Shown: positions 33,286 to 44,363 of the stretch, one piece after another
Position numbering within the stretch: position 1 is the stretch's first letter
Layout of the letters: the number at the start of each line of letters is the position of its first letter
NCBI GenBank assembly: GCA_032622095.1
Contig: CP136062.1
Coordinates: 142,308,351-142,372,350, forward strand
Origin: Siphonodentalium dalli
Lineage: Eukaryota > Mollusca > Scaphopoda > Gadilida > Siphonodentaliidae
DNA: 64,000 bases
Direction: 5' to 3'
Position numbers and translations under genes: made by a program
The notes under the pieces: model-generated
Told to the model about the DNA's origin: nothing
The model's input: only the letters and a program-made list of their open reading frames with translations
Databases searched by the model: none

Positions 33286-33419
33286 CTGTAGAAAAAAAAG
33301 CTCAACTCGGATTTTAGGGGACTTTTGTCTAATCGTTCAGTGACATGTACTCGACATTCCCTGAAAAAATCAGCTTTCTCCGATTTTTTTCCCTAGTGAA
33401 ACCTAATGTGCCTGGACTA
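33286..33419 (-). repeat. Right terminal inverted repeat of the Academ-like element
   Basis: This is the reverse complement of the left repeat in three blocks, ending ...CTAATGTGCCTGGACTA at 33419. The middle block (CAGCTTTCTCCGATTTTTTT) is at 33371-33390 and the inner block (AAAAAAGCTCAACTCGGATT) at 33294-33313. Confidence 0.8.
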
Positions 33420-33653
33420 CTGTGTTAGAAAATCTGTTGTCGGTCAATACATATTATCACTACACAAAGTCTCCATACTACATATATGTAGTTGGCTGAA
33501 TGTGCTCGATCAAAAGATATGTGGATTTTAGTGGCTTGTCACACAGCGAGTTGGTGGTTTGTTGCGGGATGGTATTTGGCAATTTGCATATAAAAATACT
33601 GTGGTAATTCTAAAATCACATTGCAGTCTTCCTTATTACTGATTATATCCCCA

Positions 33654-33859
33654 TACAGTAATGCCCTAAATAAACGACTCCTTAACCACAGCAGAATTAT
33701 GATGATTTTTCAGGATTTAGTCTAGTCGGAAATATGGCTTGTTGCCATTCATCGGAAAGATCTCAGTGAGAACAACAAGCCATATTTCCAATTAAATCCT
33801 GAAAAATTACCCATAATACTGCTGTGGTTAAAGAGTTGCTTATTTAGGGCATTACTGTA
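33654..33859. mobile_element. TA-flanked palindromic MITE (family T), complete
   Basis: The copy runs TA-CAGTAATGCCC to GGGCATTACTG-TA with a small duplication (TAGTC twice) in the left arm and a shortened centre. It lies about 230 bp outside the Academ-like element. Confidence 0.8.
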
Positions 33860-34044
33860 TATTCAGTAACTATAAAGGCAGATTTATAAAATTAAGAACC
33901 AGATCAAATCTCAAGCTAAAAGATAGGCATAACTGTAATTTGCAAATGAATTATTTAAGTCGCTGAGCCACAGAATTTATCGCAATGTTTGGGAATTATA
34001 ATTCATGCATGCATAGGTCATGATAATGTGGTATTTATATAGGA

Positions 34045-34770
34045 CTAGAAGGTGACCCGACTTCGTCCGGGCTTTGACCTTGAATTGTCCATTTTGAAGG
34101 TCAAGGTCAAGTGGGGTCACGATTTGACCAGTCCAAAACACTGCCCGGACAAAAGTACCCGACAAATGGGCCCGTCGAAATCCATCCGGTTTTACCCGAT
34201 TTGACCTTGAATTGATCATTTTGAAGGTGAAGGTCATGTCGGGGTCACGATTTGACCCGTCCAAAGCACTCAGTGGACAAAAGTAACCCTATGTATAAAA
34301 TTTCGTCGAAATCCCATCAAAATTGGCGATTTGACCTTGAATTGACCCAATTTCAAGGTCAAGTCACACGGGCAAATGAATATGCTTATGAGACTCCCCA
34401 TACGAAGGTACCCCCACATACCAAGTTTCAACTTAATCCCGTGATATTCGGGCGTTTTACATTGGAATGACCCGATTTCAAGGTCAAGGTCACGTTGCAC
34501 AAGCAAATTAATGTGCCCATGCCACCCCCCGGGCGAAAATACCCCCACATACCAAGTTTCATCGAAATCCCGTGATATTCGGGTGTTTGACCTTGAAATG
34601 ACCCGATTTCAAGGTCAAGGTCACGTTGCACGGACAAATTAATAGGCCCATGTCACCCCCCCGGCCGAAAATACCCCCACATACCAAGTTTCATCGAAAT
34701 CGGCTAGGCCGTTTTCGAGTTCATCGCGAACACACACACACACACACAGACAGATCTTCCAAAATATATA
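34045..34770. repeat. 132-bp tandem repeat rich in AGGTCA half-sites
   Basis: About five units of roughly 132 bp are present. 'ACATACCAAGTTTCA' recurs at about 34416, 34547 and 34679. Each unit has a 'TTTGACCTTGAA' stretch and a 'TTTCAAGGTCAAGGTCAC' stretch, so AGGTCA hexamers occur many times in both orientations. The array ends in a (CA)n tract (34731-34748) and CAGACAG, like the tails of repeats ending in 'TTCATCGCGAACACAC'. Short ORFs here simply translate the repeat. Confidence 0.75.
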
Positions 34771-34789
34771 ATAGATGAAGGAAATCAGT

Positions 34790-37180
34790 TAGTAAATGAA
34801 TTGCTGATCATAGTCACTCGATCATAGCATCTACTACAATCAATGCCGAGCAGTAGCATGGGGTTTTACCTTCAAAATATTCACAAACTGTGACTCGACT
34901 GCAACTTAGGTGTACCAATAAAAAAAAACAAATTAATGGTAACAATGACAGTATTGATATTCTTACCAATTATGCCCTATCTCGTGCATGTACGCACTCA
35001 TAATTTTCAATTCACAGGTACTAAAATTTGCACTTGTCACTCTTGCCAAAACGATTATGGTGACTAATCGTTGATTCAATATTGAACTAAATTTTATTTG
35101 AAGGATTATTTTGATGCTTTTCTACCTCAATCCAGTTCTGGGCATGCCAAAGTGTAACTGGATATACACGTGTAAGTTTATCCCTTAAACAACATTTTTT
35201 TGGACGAGTGCTATTACACCCATCTGAATTGCGAGAGCAAATAAGTGCAATTGTGCCTCTTCCTCATGGGAAAGACTGACGATTATAATCTGTGTACCAA
35301 AATACCACACATCACTACACTGAGTTGGAATCAGGATCTCACTTCAACTTGACATGATCTGGAAAACCGTATCACTGCACGGTTGTTAGATGTTTTTTTT
35401 AAACAGTAAATATTGTTACAATCATGTATACAATTCAAAAGGTCAGTCATATTCAACCTGGGAGGTGACATAACATGTAGCCAGAATTGGATTAATCATC
35501 AAAATGGTTTCTCTACACCTATATATATATATGGATGTATATATGTTCACATGCATAATTCAAGTAATGACGATCATGTTGTGACATTGGGATGAGTCTT
35601 AGAAGGTGCCCGAAGATGTATTATATATAAGCTATGACACATTTGGAGCATTAAATCCAGGACTTTCCCCTCAAATGGGCTCTGTACTAAATCCATTTTT
35701 ACTAGGAGGCTTGTGAGGAAAAACAAATTTCAGCATATCTCACAACATGGATATGCATTGATCATGGACCCTGGGACTGAGTGGAACGACCAAAGAGTGC
35801 GAAAATATCACTACATACTGCAACCTATAATGGAAAGAACCCTCCGGCTCGACTAGACAATATAAATCCTCCACAACCAAACCAAACATCCAATTCCAAA
35901 CACTTGAGCTATAACAGCCAATCTAGATGAAATTATCACAGGCATTTCTACCTTAATATACACCAATGTCGATGGTTAACAGCCACAACTTAAGGTTTAT
36001 GGTGGTCTCATGGCAGGTTTCACATGTATTATTGATGTTTAATTCAAGCTTTCCATTTTCCTTTCTCAATGAATCACTCTTGTATTGTCACCTCAATATA
36101 TAGCAGCGACACACAACAAGTGCTATTGGTGTAATGTACAGTTTGTGTACAAAAGCTGACATTTAAATTACATCAGCATATATAGAGTTTCAACTCACAA
36201 GAGAGTTTTCAATTTCAAACAGAAAAAGAAGACTTTTATTCTTATCTGATTAAGAAATCCTTTTGAGATTGTAATTTTCTGGGGCTTGAGGCGTACTAAA
36301 CCTAATCTAATACATAACTTCCACTTCAATGGTTTCCTAGCTCTAATCTTATAAGACATAGGATTGATTTAAAAAAAAAGCAGATTAAGCAGGATTTAAT
36401 GTAATAAATTCACAAACTTTCTTTATATATGGAGACAAGAAATTTCGTCTTCAATCTGTAACTTTAACAAGATTTCGCCAATCTCGAGTCTATTCACTGA
36501 TTTGATTTAGATATCAATTTGATGGATGAAAAAGTTACACATATTGGGAGACTCTTGGCCAAAGTTTATCCAGAAAATAACGAATTATGAAGTATACACG
36601 GTTGATTGATCACGTTATCATGCATAAAAACTAATTGGCTAGAGTCTGAATTAAGTAACATGGTGTGAATTCAAAAATATTTTATATATTACTTTCCATA
36701 TTTTTTTTCTTTTTAAAATAATAGTTTGTTTTGGAAAATTCTAGATAACACTTGTCCTTATGTGTATACATGACCCTTAAAGATATACATAGTGATGAAA
36801 ACTTCCAATTAAAAAAAAATCACATGATTGAGTGCCAAGATAAGTTTAGATGGAACTACCCAGCAGCCAAATTTTCAAAGATTTATTTGTAGTCAAGTTG
36901 AATATTTTCTATGTATATTTATTTTATATAGTTTCTATGTGACACAGGGAGAAGTGATTTCTCCCAATTTTAAATTCAAGGATGGTCCTGATGGTGCCAA
37001 ATAATAGTTATGGCACACATCTATGGAATTAGTTGGAAGTATAATATAATTTTATTCAGCACAAATGCTGCCACTGTAAAATGAAAGTGCTAATGACACT
37101 GTATCTCAACTTGGAGAGGGATAATTTCATATGTTACAGTCAATGGAGCGATTAGAAATGCAGAAAGATGAAATGTCTAA
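34790..37180. other. No gene recognised; intronic AT-rich sequence
   Basis: The stretch falls inside the large ZDHHC-like intron. I see a short (TA)n near 35519 and no ORF with recognisable similarity, splice-flanked exon or repeat of known type. Confidence 0.45.
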
Positions 37181-37189
37181 GTAATAATG

Positions 37190-37391
37190 GTTAAATTTCG
37201 ATAGGTCACATAGGGAGACTCCCATATATAAGAGAATACATTGGCCTTACAATATTTTCATTGACCGTGTAAGCCAGTGCATTCTCTTATATACGTGAGG
37301 CTCCTTATTGGAGACTCACATATATATAAGAGAATACACTGGCACATGTTCTGTAATGCTGCACAAGTGCAGATCCCATCATGAAAGGGTT
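37190..37391. mobile_element. Relic TTAA MITE with two TATATAAGAGAA hairpins
   Basis: The right end ATGAAAGGG-TTAA (37388-37391) resembles the element at 4529. Inside are three copies of the CATATATAAGAGAATRCAYTGG arm in alternating orientation. The left terminus is not clear. The piece 'TCTGTAATGCTGCAC' is shared with another relic at 41790-41850. Confidence 0.5.
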
Positions 37392-37574
37392 AATATGGTA
37401 CTTGTGTCATTGGGGCTGAAATTTATTACACAGTGGCTGTCTATCTTCATGCTCACAATCAATGTTTTGCAGACTTTCTGACTATATAAGTATGACGTAA
37501 ACTAATTTTTTTAATAATGGTGATGGTACCTAATAATAGTGATGCTGTTCTTTTTTCCTGAAATTAACAAGAGG

Positions 37575-38262
37575 TGTGCACTCGAGTGCTAGCATACCCC
37601 CACCGTGGCAAATTCAACCCGCATTATCCGTAAACCCAACAAAAAAGATTTTTAACTTTAAAGAAAAATTCGGACTAATCATATCGATATGGTGTCACAA
37701 GAGGCTTGTACAAAAAAAATTATTCAAATTGGTTCATATTTGTTAAAGTTATTAAGTCGGACAGAATTTTCTTAGTCAAAATATGTCGAAAATGAAGTGT
37801 AATATTACGAAAAACAGTCTGAGCCAATCCCTAGCCACATCATGTAGAGAGGGTATTGTGAGTTAGCATCTCTAATGAGGTCATTATGGTTGTACATATA
37901 CGCGACGTACTACATTCAGTCGAATACAATTGTCCAAGGTTGGTGACCTTTACTATATAATTGTTGCAGACAAGATGTAATTTGTTAAAGTTATTAAGTC
38001 GGACAGAATTTTCTAAGTCAAAATAAGTCGAAAATGAGGCGTAACTTAAAAATAAAAAGTCGGACCAAACCGCAATTAGCATCATGCGGAGAGGCAGTCC
38101 TAAGGAGATTGCATACAAAAAATTATTGAAATCGGTTCATAGTTGTTCGAGTTATGAGGTCGGACGGACAGACACACGGAGGGAGAAAGCGTGACTGACG
38201 GACGGACGGACGCAGTCAATCCAGTATATCCCCCATTTTCTTCGAAAGTGTCGGTATAATAA
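37575..38262 (+). repeat. Interspersed repeat copy, internally duplicated
   Basis: The phrase 'GTTAAAGTTATTAAGTCGGACAGAATTTTC' is present at about 37741 and 37986 (each within longer matching text), so a segment of about 245 bp is duplicated. The copy ends with 'GACGGACGGACG...GTCAATCCAGTATA', the standard end of this non-coding repeat family. Confidence 0.65.
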
Positions 38263-38344
38263 ATCTATTACTATTATTCAGCACTCAATAGAAGAGAGTA
38301 GGCTGAAGTGAAACATTGCCGAAGGTTAGGAGCAATTTATATAT

Positions 38345-39232
38345 TTAACCGTTTCTATACTAAATTGATTCTCCCACTGTGTTATAAAAAATTTATACAT
38401 AGAATGGTCTAGTATTCATCTGGAAGGCTTTTCAGGAAAAACTTGAGGTTTGACTTTCCCAATGGTGCTAAGGATACCCCATGTGTTTTTAAAACACTAA
38501 GATGTTTCACATGTCAGTAAACATTACGTTAAATTAATAAAATAACAGATTCCCATTGCAGGTGCACAATTATTCAAAAATGACTGAGAAAAACACCGGA
38601 CAAAGCTTGTGCACGGACGGTGGATGAACGGACGACCTTGCACTCCAGATTGTAGCAAGGATAAAATGGCATAGTAGTTGGAGGGTTTTTCGTGTCATTC
38701 AGTTATAAAAAGATAGGTGACATGTATTCAACAGACGTATGATCTGGTGGAAGGTTAGATATCAACAGTAAATTACTTACAGTTAACTTAGGATATAGTT
38801 AAAATGAGAGATCATCTTTACCGCAAATAATTGGTGAAAAAAAGTATTACTGAGAAAAATTAAAATATTCCAGAAGGCCTAATAACTGCACCGAAGTAAG
38901 TCTGACCATCACTAAAATGCAGGTGCACAGGTTCCCATTGAGGTCTGTGCAAAGTTTTAAAAAAAAGATTCATAAACAACTGAGAAAAACTCTGAACAAA
39001 ATTGTGTCGATGATTGAAAATATTCTAAGTCAAGAAGGCCAATAACTCTGGGAAAATAAATCTGACTGACATTAAAATCACAGGTGCACAGGTTCCCATG
39101 GTGGATGATGTCTGTGCCAAGTTTCACGGAAAATGACAGAAAAACAACTGAGAAAAACTCCGGACAAATTTGTGTCCACAGATGGACGGACGGCTATACA
39201 GACGACAGATGGATGGACAAGCTTATTCCATT

Positions 39233-39267
<35 letters not shown>

Positions 39268-39345
39268 ATCCAAAAAAAAACTTTGGGGTGTAATAATCAG
39301 GGAACTACTCATCAGTGATTATTTTAATAGTATAGAAAGGGTTAA
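38345..39345. mobile_element. 1-kb TTAA element (family C) carrying other repeats
   Basis: The left end TTAA-CCGTTTCTATACTAAATTG and right end AGTATAGAAAGGG-TTAA (39342-39345) are inverted over about 20 bp. Subterminal text 'GATTCTCCCACTGTGTTATAA' and 'GGGAACTACTCATCAG' is shared with 26170 and 40741. The interior contains CCATAACTC-type interspersed repeat and a 31-base poly-C run, so it has been enlarged by insertion or duplication. Confidence 0.6.
39234..39264 (+). repeat. Poly-C tract of 31 bases
   Basis: This is an uninterrupted run of C immediately after a GACGGA-rich end of the interspersed repeat. Similar G runs end copies at 46013-46028 and 59650-59668. Proline-rich translated ORFs across it are artefacts. 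Confidence 0.95.
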
Positions 39346-40043
39346 GACTGAATATCCTGCTCCTAAAAATATAAAATGTTAGAAGAGTTTATGGGGGGTG
39401 TAGGTTTCCAAGATTCATATGTTAAGAGCAATCACATCAGATATGTGAGGTCTCATTTAGGTGGCTATTCCAAATACTGCCTTTGATCAAATTTGTATTA
39501 CTTGTGGCAGTTATTTCATCATTGCTGACGATACTCGCATAACAAATACAATGTATTATATGAATCAGTCGATATTTGTTGGAATTACGGCACTGATGAA
39601 CTCAACATTTGCGACATTCAATTAATAAAAGGTTGTATCTCTGCTCATGGTCAGATTGATCCAGATAGTTCATAAGAGTCTCACAAACCAAAACATTAAT
39701 TCAATTCAGCTGATATTTATTTGATTGAGTTATCAAGCCAACAACATTTGAATTCAAATTCTCCGAAGAGCCATACACATTCTGGACCAACTACAGTGGA
39801 GATATAGTATCGCATAAAATGTTCTGTCACTTTGAATGTCACGAAGTAATTAACATTATTATTAGAATGGAGAGGATTATCAATATGAACCAGCGGCTGG
39901 TGGCTGATAAGATGTTCACAAGAGTGCAGTAATTTGCAGATGAGGCTGTTCATAAGATAATTTGTTCATATGTTGCATGTTTGGAAAGTGGTCTATTTTT
40001 CTGCAGCAAATCAATAACATAAAACGTCCCCTTTTGAACCTCC

Positions 40044-40399
40044 TTAACCCTTTACCCAACAAACCGGCCAAAACCGGCCAAATAAAGCTTCAACAGCCTA
40101 AAATATCTTCGGTCTGTCTCAATAGAACCATACAAATATGGATATCATTGGAACCGGCTCGTTGACCACATTGTGATAGTTACAGTTATGCCCTGTGCCA
40201 ATGCATTCTCTTATATATGCGAGTCGACCATAGGTCGCCTCGCATATATAAGAGAATGCATTGGCCTAAAAAAAACAATTTTATAATTTTTAATGTGTTA
40301 AGCCAATGCATTCTCTTATATATGCAGGCGACCTATGGTCGACTCGCATATATAAGAGAATGCATTGGCACAGGGCCCTTCTGTTGGTTAAAGGGTTAA
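40044..40399. mobile_element. TTAA MITE (family B) with two internal hairpins
   Basis: TTAA-CCCTTTACCCAACAAACCGG on the left and GTTGGTTAAAGGG-TTAA on the right. The interior has 'CCGGCCAAAACCGGCCAA', a unique stretch, and then two copies of the GCATTCTCTTATATATGCG hairpin separated by 'AACAATTTTATAATTTTTAA'. Nearly identical to 62897-63295. It ends 105 bp from the DHHC exon. Confidence 0.8.
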
Positions 40400-40503
40400 T
40401 GAATTTTTTTCATAATTGGGCTGAATTGGGGACATAATAACTGTCTTCTAAACTAAAATGTTAGACTCACTGATTTGGATACTGAATGCCTATGTGTACT
40501 TAC

Positions 40504-40600
40504 AGTAAATAAAATGAAGTACTTTTGATTACTTTCACCAATACAGTTGTTCACCCAAGGACAGTGGTGGTCCATCTTTCGTATGCACCTCCGACAGACA
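40504..40600 (-). CDS. ZDHHC3/7: ZDHHC3/7-like palmitoyltransferase, DHHC catalytic exon (partial gene)
   Basis: This 97-bp minus-strand exon has a TTTATTTTCAG acceptor (40601-40603) and GTAAGT donor (40498-40503). After one base completing a split codon it encodes [19 protein letters not shown] and [13 protein letters not shown], 32 codons. It contains the DHHC cysteine that carries the acyl intermediate, the CxxC and C residues that bind structural zinc, and the conserved PWVNNC and NQKYF motifs. The match to ZDHHC3/7 is near residue-for-residue. The exon ends in phase 0 and continues at 23927. The preceding exon (expected KCPKC...KP.RAHHC) should lie at higher coordinates but was not found up to 64 kb, so it may be outside the window or too diverged to spot by eye. 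Confidence 0.92.
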
Positions 40601-40740
40601 CTGAAAATAAAATAAAACAGTGGGTTATTAACTTTGCATTGAAGTTCACGTCCATTAAAGCTTCAAACAAATCTCTTCATGATTCCACTGAATTATAGGG
40701 GCTATGAATCATTGCTGCCTTATCGTAGCGAAAATTTGAT

Positions 40741-40966
40741 ATAACCCTTTCTTTACTAAATGGATTCTCCCACCAAATTATAAAAGAATTTATTTGAATG
40801 ATCCATTATTCATTCAGAGGCATGTTCAGATAAGAAATATATGTGCATGCGTAGAAGGATATCAATTAATTGGTTGGAAATGTTCAGAAAAGTTCAACAA
40901 ATGACTTTATCAGAACACTTCCTGCAACATCTACTTGTCAATAAGCATTTAGTAAAGGAAGGGTTA
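40741..40966. mobile_element. TTAA-type MITE (family C), short form
   Basis: The left end '(AT)AACCCTTTCTTTACTAAATGG' and right end 'TTTAGTAAAGGAAGGG-TTAA' are inverted. 'GGATTCTCCCACCAAATTATAA' and 'GAAATGTTCAGA' tie it to 26170 and 38345. The left TTAA is mutated to ATAA. Confidence 0.65.
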
Positions 40967-41006
40967 ATATATGATTCTCAATAGAACTAGAGGTGGGCGG
41001 TCCCCA

Positions 41007-41375
41007 AGCCTGAATTTAGTGTGGCTGACATTTGCGGAATGCCAGAGGTCCCCAGAGGGTGAATTTAGCACAGTGGGCTAGCATCACCAAATTCACCCTT
41101 TGGGAACCTCATTCAGCTTAGGCCTCAACTGTATGGGAGGCATAGGATCAGATTGAAGTTCCACAGTTGAAGTTGGTGATGTTCAGCAATTAATTACTTT
41201 GATTATGCAATTTAACTTCTGCAAATTAGGGGATATAGAAATTGAACAGAAGGGAAAAGTAACTAAACTAATTTGTTACTATAGATACTTCCCAGAAAAT
41301 GAGGCATAAGCAGAATGAGGGCCCCACTGGAGACCTCATTCTGCAAATCTCAGACACACTAAATTCAGGCTTGGC
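41007..41375. mobile_element. Nested-palindrome MITE (family P), with unique centre
   Basis: The left end 'AAGCCTGAATTTAGTGTGGC' is inverted at the right (41355-41374). One hairpin (41043-41113, CCCCAGAGGG / CCCTTTGGGAACC) is intact and the other reduced. About 190 bp of unrelated sequence separates them, unlike the compact copy at 3735. Confidence 0.6.
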
Positions 41376-41459
41376 TGTCCAAATGGGACAGAGGATACCC
41401 CAATGGCAGCCAGTGGCGGAAATATTTTACATACTCAAGTTATGCTCTGAAAGGGTAAG

Positions 41460-41640
41460 CCAGATGCACACAAAGAGGGACAGACTGTAAATAAAATTGC
41501 CCAATTGACCCCTATTCCAAGTTTTACAAAAAATTACTGAAAAATGTAAGAATACAAGCTCGGAAAAAATTCTGCATGTTGCCAAAATGTCAAAAAAGGG
41601 GTATATCTCCACTAAAACGAGAGGCCGATAACGATCGGCA
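41460..41640 (+). repeat. Interspersed repeat fragment (AAGTTTTAC...GAAAAA type)
   Basis: 'CCAAGTTTTACAAAAAATTACTGAAAAATGTAAG', 'AAGCTCGGA' and a degraded 'GGTATATCTCCACT' follow the same phrase order as 42830-42960 and 47990-48100. Non-coding. Confidence 0.5.
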
Positions 41641-42289
41641 GATGTTAACCCATCCCTTGGTGATAGTACATTACTATGATCGGAATCATAAATGAGAGAT
41701 TAGATGTTGAATTATAGAGTATACTGTTATGTACTATTATAGACAAATGTACATAACACAAATTATTGGAATTTATGGGTCACTTGCATTTATATAAGAG
41801 AATGCACTGGTAGAGGATCTGTAATGCTGCACCACCACAGCCTTGGGTTAAATGTGAAAAGGTGACCTGGACATGGAATACTTGGGTTAAGAGAGTCCAA
41901 TTTAAGTTTACAATGATAATGTATCAAATTTTACCAACAACAGCCAACAACAATTATATAGTAGAGCTGTCAACGAATCACAGGGCATTGTTTATGTTGA
42001 AGGCTGGCATCTCTATAAAACCAATAACATTTATAATGACCTCAGACCATCTGTAGAGTGATATACTCAGCTGTGCAATGCAGCACAGATGTTCTAGTCG
42101 ACTGTTAAAATCATGTGATGTGTATTGTTGAAACTTTTTTTTAAATTAGATACCATAGCTTTCTTTATCTGCACATTGGCATAAGAGACATCAAAAAATA
42201 ATATAGCCTTATCAATAGCTAAGTAGTCAAAAAGCATGGGATGGAATTGGTGAATTGGGTTTAATGTCGCTCCAAACAAATTTACCAGT

Positions 42290-42990
42290 ACATAACACAG
42301 ATTTTGGACCGATTTAAACCAAATTTGGTGTGGTGACTCGGGTACCCTTGGCAGTTATAACGGTGTTAGTTTTTCAAATTTTTTTTTTTTAAATTTTTTT
42401 TTTTTAAATTATTTAAAACAAAAACAAATTATTATATTTTTGGTTTAATTTTTTTGTTGTTAAATTGAGCAAGGAATTCAATCTAATTTTTTTGTTAATT
42501 TGTTTTTAAAGAGTGAATATTTTTTCAAATAATGGGCCATAACTCAGTTAAAAATAGTCGGATCAAACCCATATTCGAACTCGGTCTGTCTTTTGTGCTG
42601 AGAAATTCATATACAAAATTTGGTTCCGATCAGATAGAAAATGTTTGAGTTATCGCACCATGCGTAAAGTGTCTATGGACAGACAGACAGACAGACGACG
42701 GACGGACGGAGTAACGACGAGTGGTCATTCAGGACTCTGACACTATGTTTACCATACTATGGTATGGGTAAACATAAAAAGTCGGACGGACCACATAATT
42801 GCTGGTTCACAGGTTCCCATGGTACTAAATATCTGTGCCAAGTTTTTTTTAAATTGACTGGAAAATGTAGGAATACATATACAAGCTCGGACAAATTTAT
42901 GCATCTTGAGAAAATTTTCTATGTAAAAAAACGGGCGATAACTCCAGAAAAAAAAGTGGAGAAAATTTTCAAGTCGAAAAAAAAAAATAC
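42290..42990 (+). repeat. Two adjacent interspersed repeat copies with A/T tract
   Basis: The segment holds 'ACCAAATTTGGTGTGGTGAC' (as at 7370), an A/T-only stretch 42370-42500, 'GGGCCATAACTCAGTTAAAAA' and a GACAGACGGACGGACGG end at 42683-42712. A second partial copy (42780-42990) follows, ending in poly-A. The ORF spanning 42764-42994 is repeat-derived. Confidence 0.65.
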
Positions 42991-43249
42991 TTAATTGTAC
43001 ACAACATGAAGGAATCGATTCTACATGTATTTGAAGACAAACATCAAGCATAATATAAAACAATTAAAATGTCCATAAAATGACTTTAATCATAGTTTAG
43101 AAGAGAAATTTTGAGAACAGCGTTCTCAGCAAGTATACAAATTTAGTGGAAATGAATAACTGCTATAAAAAGTATATGATCTGAACTAGTAAAAACGTGG
43201 AATGGCAATTTAATGGAGTTCAATACTGCTTCAAGAATCTCAACATTAT

Positions 43250-44363
43250 GTTAGGGGTGTGCATACTGTGGAAGAAATTGTGAGAAGCCATTACCATGAA
43301 CTGTTACAACAGGTGTTGAGGTCAGTGCACTAAAGTTGGGAGCAATCAACTAATGCTATCAACATGTCTACAAAAAAAATCTGACAGCATTTTGAATTGC
43401 AGAAAGACACATCGTGTCTTATGAAAGCGAAGTGCAAACTTTGCCCAACTACAATCTCCGGTTCCAAAAAAGTTATCTCCAATTTTGTGACACATTTGAA
43501 GGTAAGTTTCTATTTATTGGTATTGTTTAATTCCATTGGCATATTACTTCAGTCATATGGTGGTATTGGTATATGCATTGTTTCTTGTCCCTTCTAATTT
43601 GAAACTGAATGACAAAGTGGGGACAAATATCTGCCTCACTAATCCCCTAATTAGCAGTGTCTAGTGGAAGCATTGTGTTACCAGTAAGTTGGTGGCCACA
43701 AAGGCTAATTATGTTTATGACTCTAATTAACAATCAGAGTGTTGATTAACTCATTGTCCTTTACAATGGCCTGGCTGTGTGTCTGACTTACTGAGACTGT
43801 CTTATTTCCTTAATAATTAAATGATGGATACATGTATATATGTTACTAAAATACTCTTATTATTTTCATTTTATAGCGAAAACATCAAGATGTCTATGAA
43901 TCCACAGTCACACAAGCACCATCAGCAAGTAACCAACAACCTAGAATCTTTCAGTATGCAAAAAACATCAACCAAGAATGCCAAAGCATTGAAGATAGTT
44001 AGCAAAGTTCACAAATCTCTGAAATCACCCCAATTTCTAGAAGATCAACCCCGACTACAAGCTGCCAAAGCAACGTGCTGGAATTGCCAGCTATAAACCA
44101 TGATTCGCTCAGTTCTACGAACACCTATGTTATCTTGCTTGTATTAAATTTATGTTTTGTTATCAATTAAAGTTGATACAAATAAAAAGTGTTCCTACTT
44201 CAATTCTGTACTAAACTGTAATTGTAATTGAATTACATTTCAAAGTAATTGTAATTGTAATTAATTACATTGTGGAATAGATGTAATGGGAATTGTAATT
44301 GAAAAATGTTGAAGTAATTGTAATTGTAATTAATTACATTCACAAGTAATTGCCCCAAGCCTG
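43250..44363 (+). mobile_element. Possible hAT-type element remnant around a BED-finger ORF
   Basis: A left boundary candidate 'TTAGGGGTGTGCATACTG' (43251) resembles ends seen in some hAT elements. The right part (44211-44363) consists of repeated GTAATTGTAATTGTAATT and TAATTACATT words and ends 'AATTGCCCCAAGCCTG'. The BED exons lie between. The ends are not clearly inverted to one another and no DDE/hAT dimerisation domain is present, so the boundary is tentative. Confidence 0.35.
43421..44002 (+). CDS. Two-exon BED-type zinc-finger ORF (68 aa), probably transposon-derived
   Basis: Exon 1 is 43421-43501 and ends at GTAAGT. Exon 2 is 43877-44002 after TTTTATAG. Exon 1 encodes MKAKCKLCPTTISGS and continues to FVTHLK. 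Splicing adds RKHQDVYES, so the C-x2-C...H-x4-H BED zinc ligands are completed only across the intron, which supports the splice model. The stop is TAG at 44000. An AATAAA lies near 44181. BED fingers bind DNA and are typical N-terminal domains of hAT transposases and of host ZBED proteins derived from them. A full protein would be over 500 residues, so this is truncated. An upstream acceptor (TTGCAG, 43398-43403) means the true start may be in an earlier exon. Confidence 0.5.

Larger units (their letters stand above)
27449..33422 (+). mobile_element. Academ-like DNA transposon, apparently complete
   Basis: The element proper is 27452-33419 (5968 bp), flanked by CTG on both sides (27449-27451 and 33420-33422), a 3-bp target duplication. 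Both ends read TAGTCCAGGCACATTAG in their own orientation. The inverted repeat continues imperfectly for about 135 bp, with conserved blocks GGAAAAAAATCGGAGAAAGC and AATCCGAGTTGAGCTTTTTT. A single uninterrupted ORF occupies most of the interior. A 3-bp duplication plus an encoded transposase with an XPG-like nuclease domain is what is described for the Academ superfamily. The assignment rests on memory of family traits, not a search. Intact ORF and matching ends suggest a fairly recent insertion. It lies in the 16.6-kb intron of the ZDHHC-like gene, in opposite orientation. Confidence 0.82.

Noticed and set aside
39084-39382. Three overlapping ORFs with proline runs
   Set aside because: The proline run is a 31-base poly-C tract read in three frames, at the end of an interspersed repeat.
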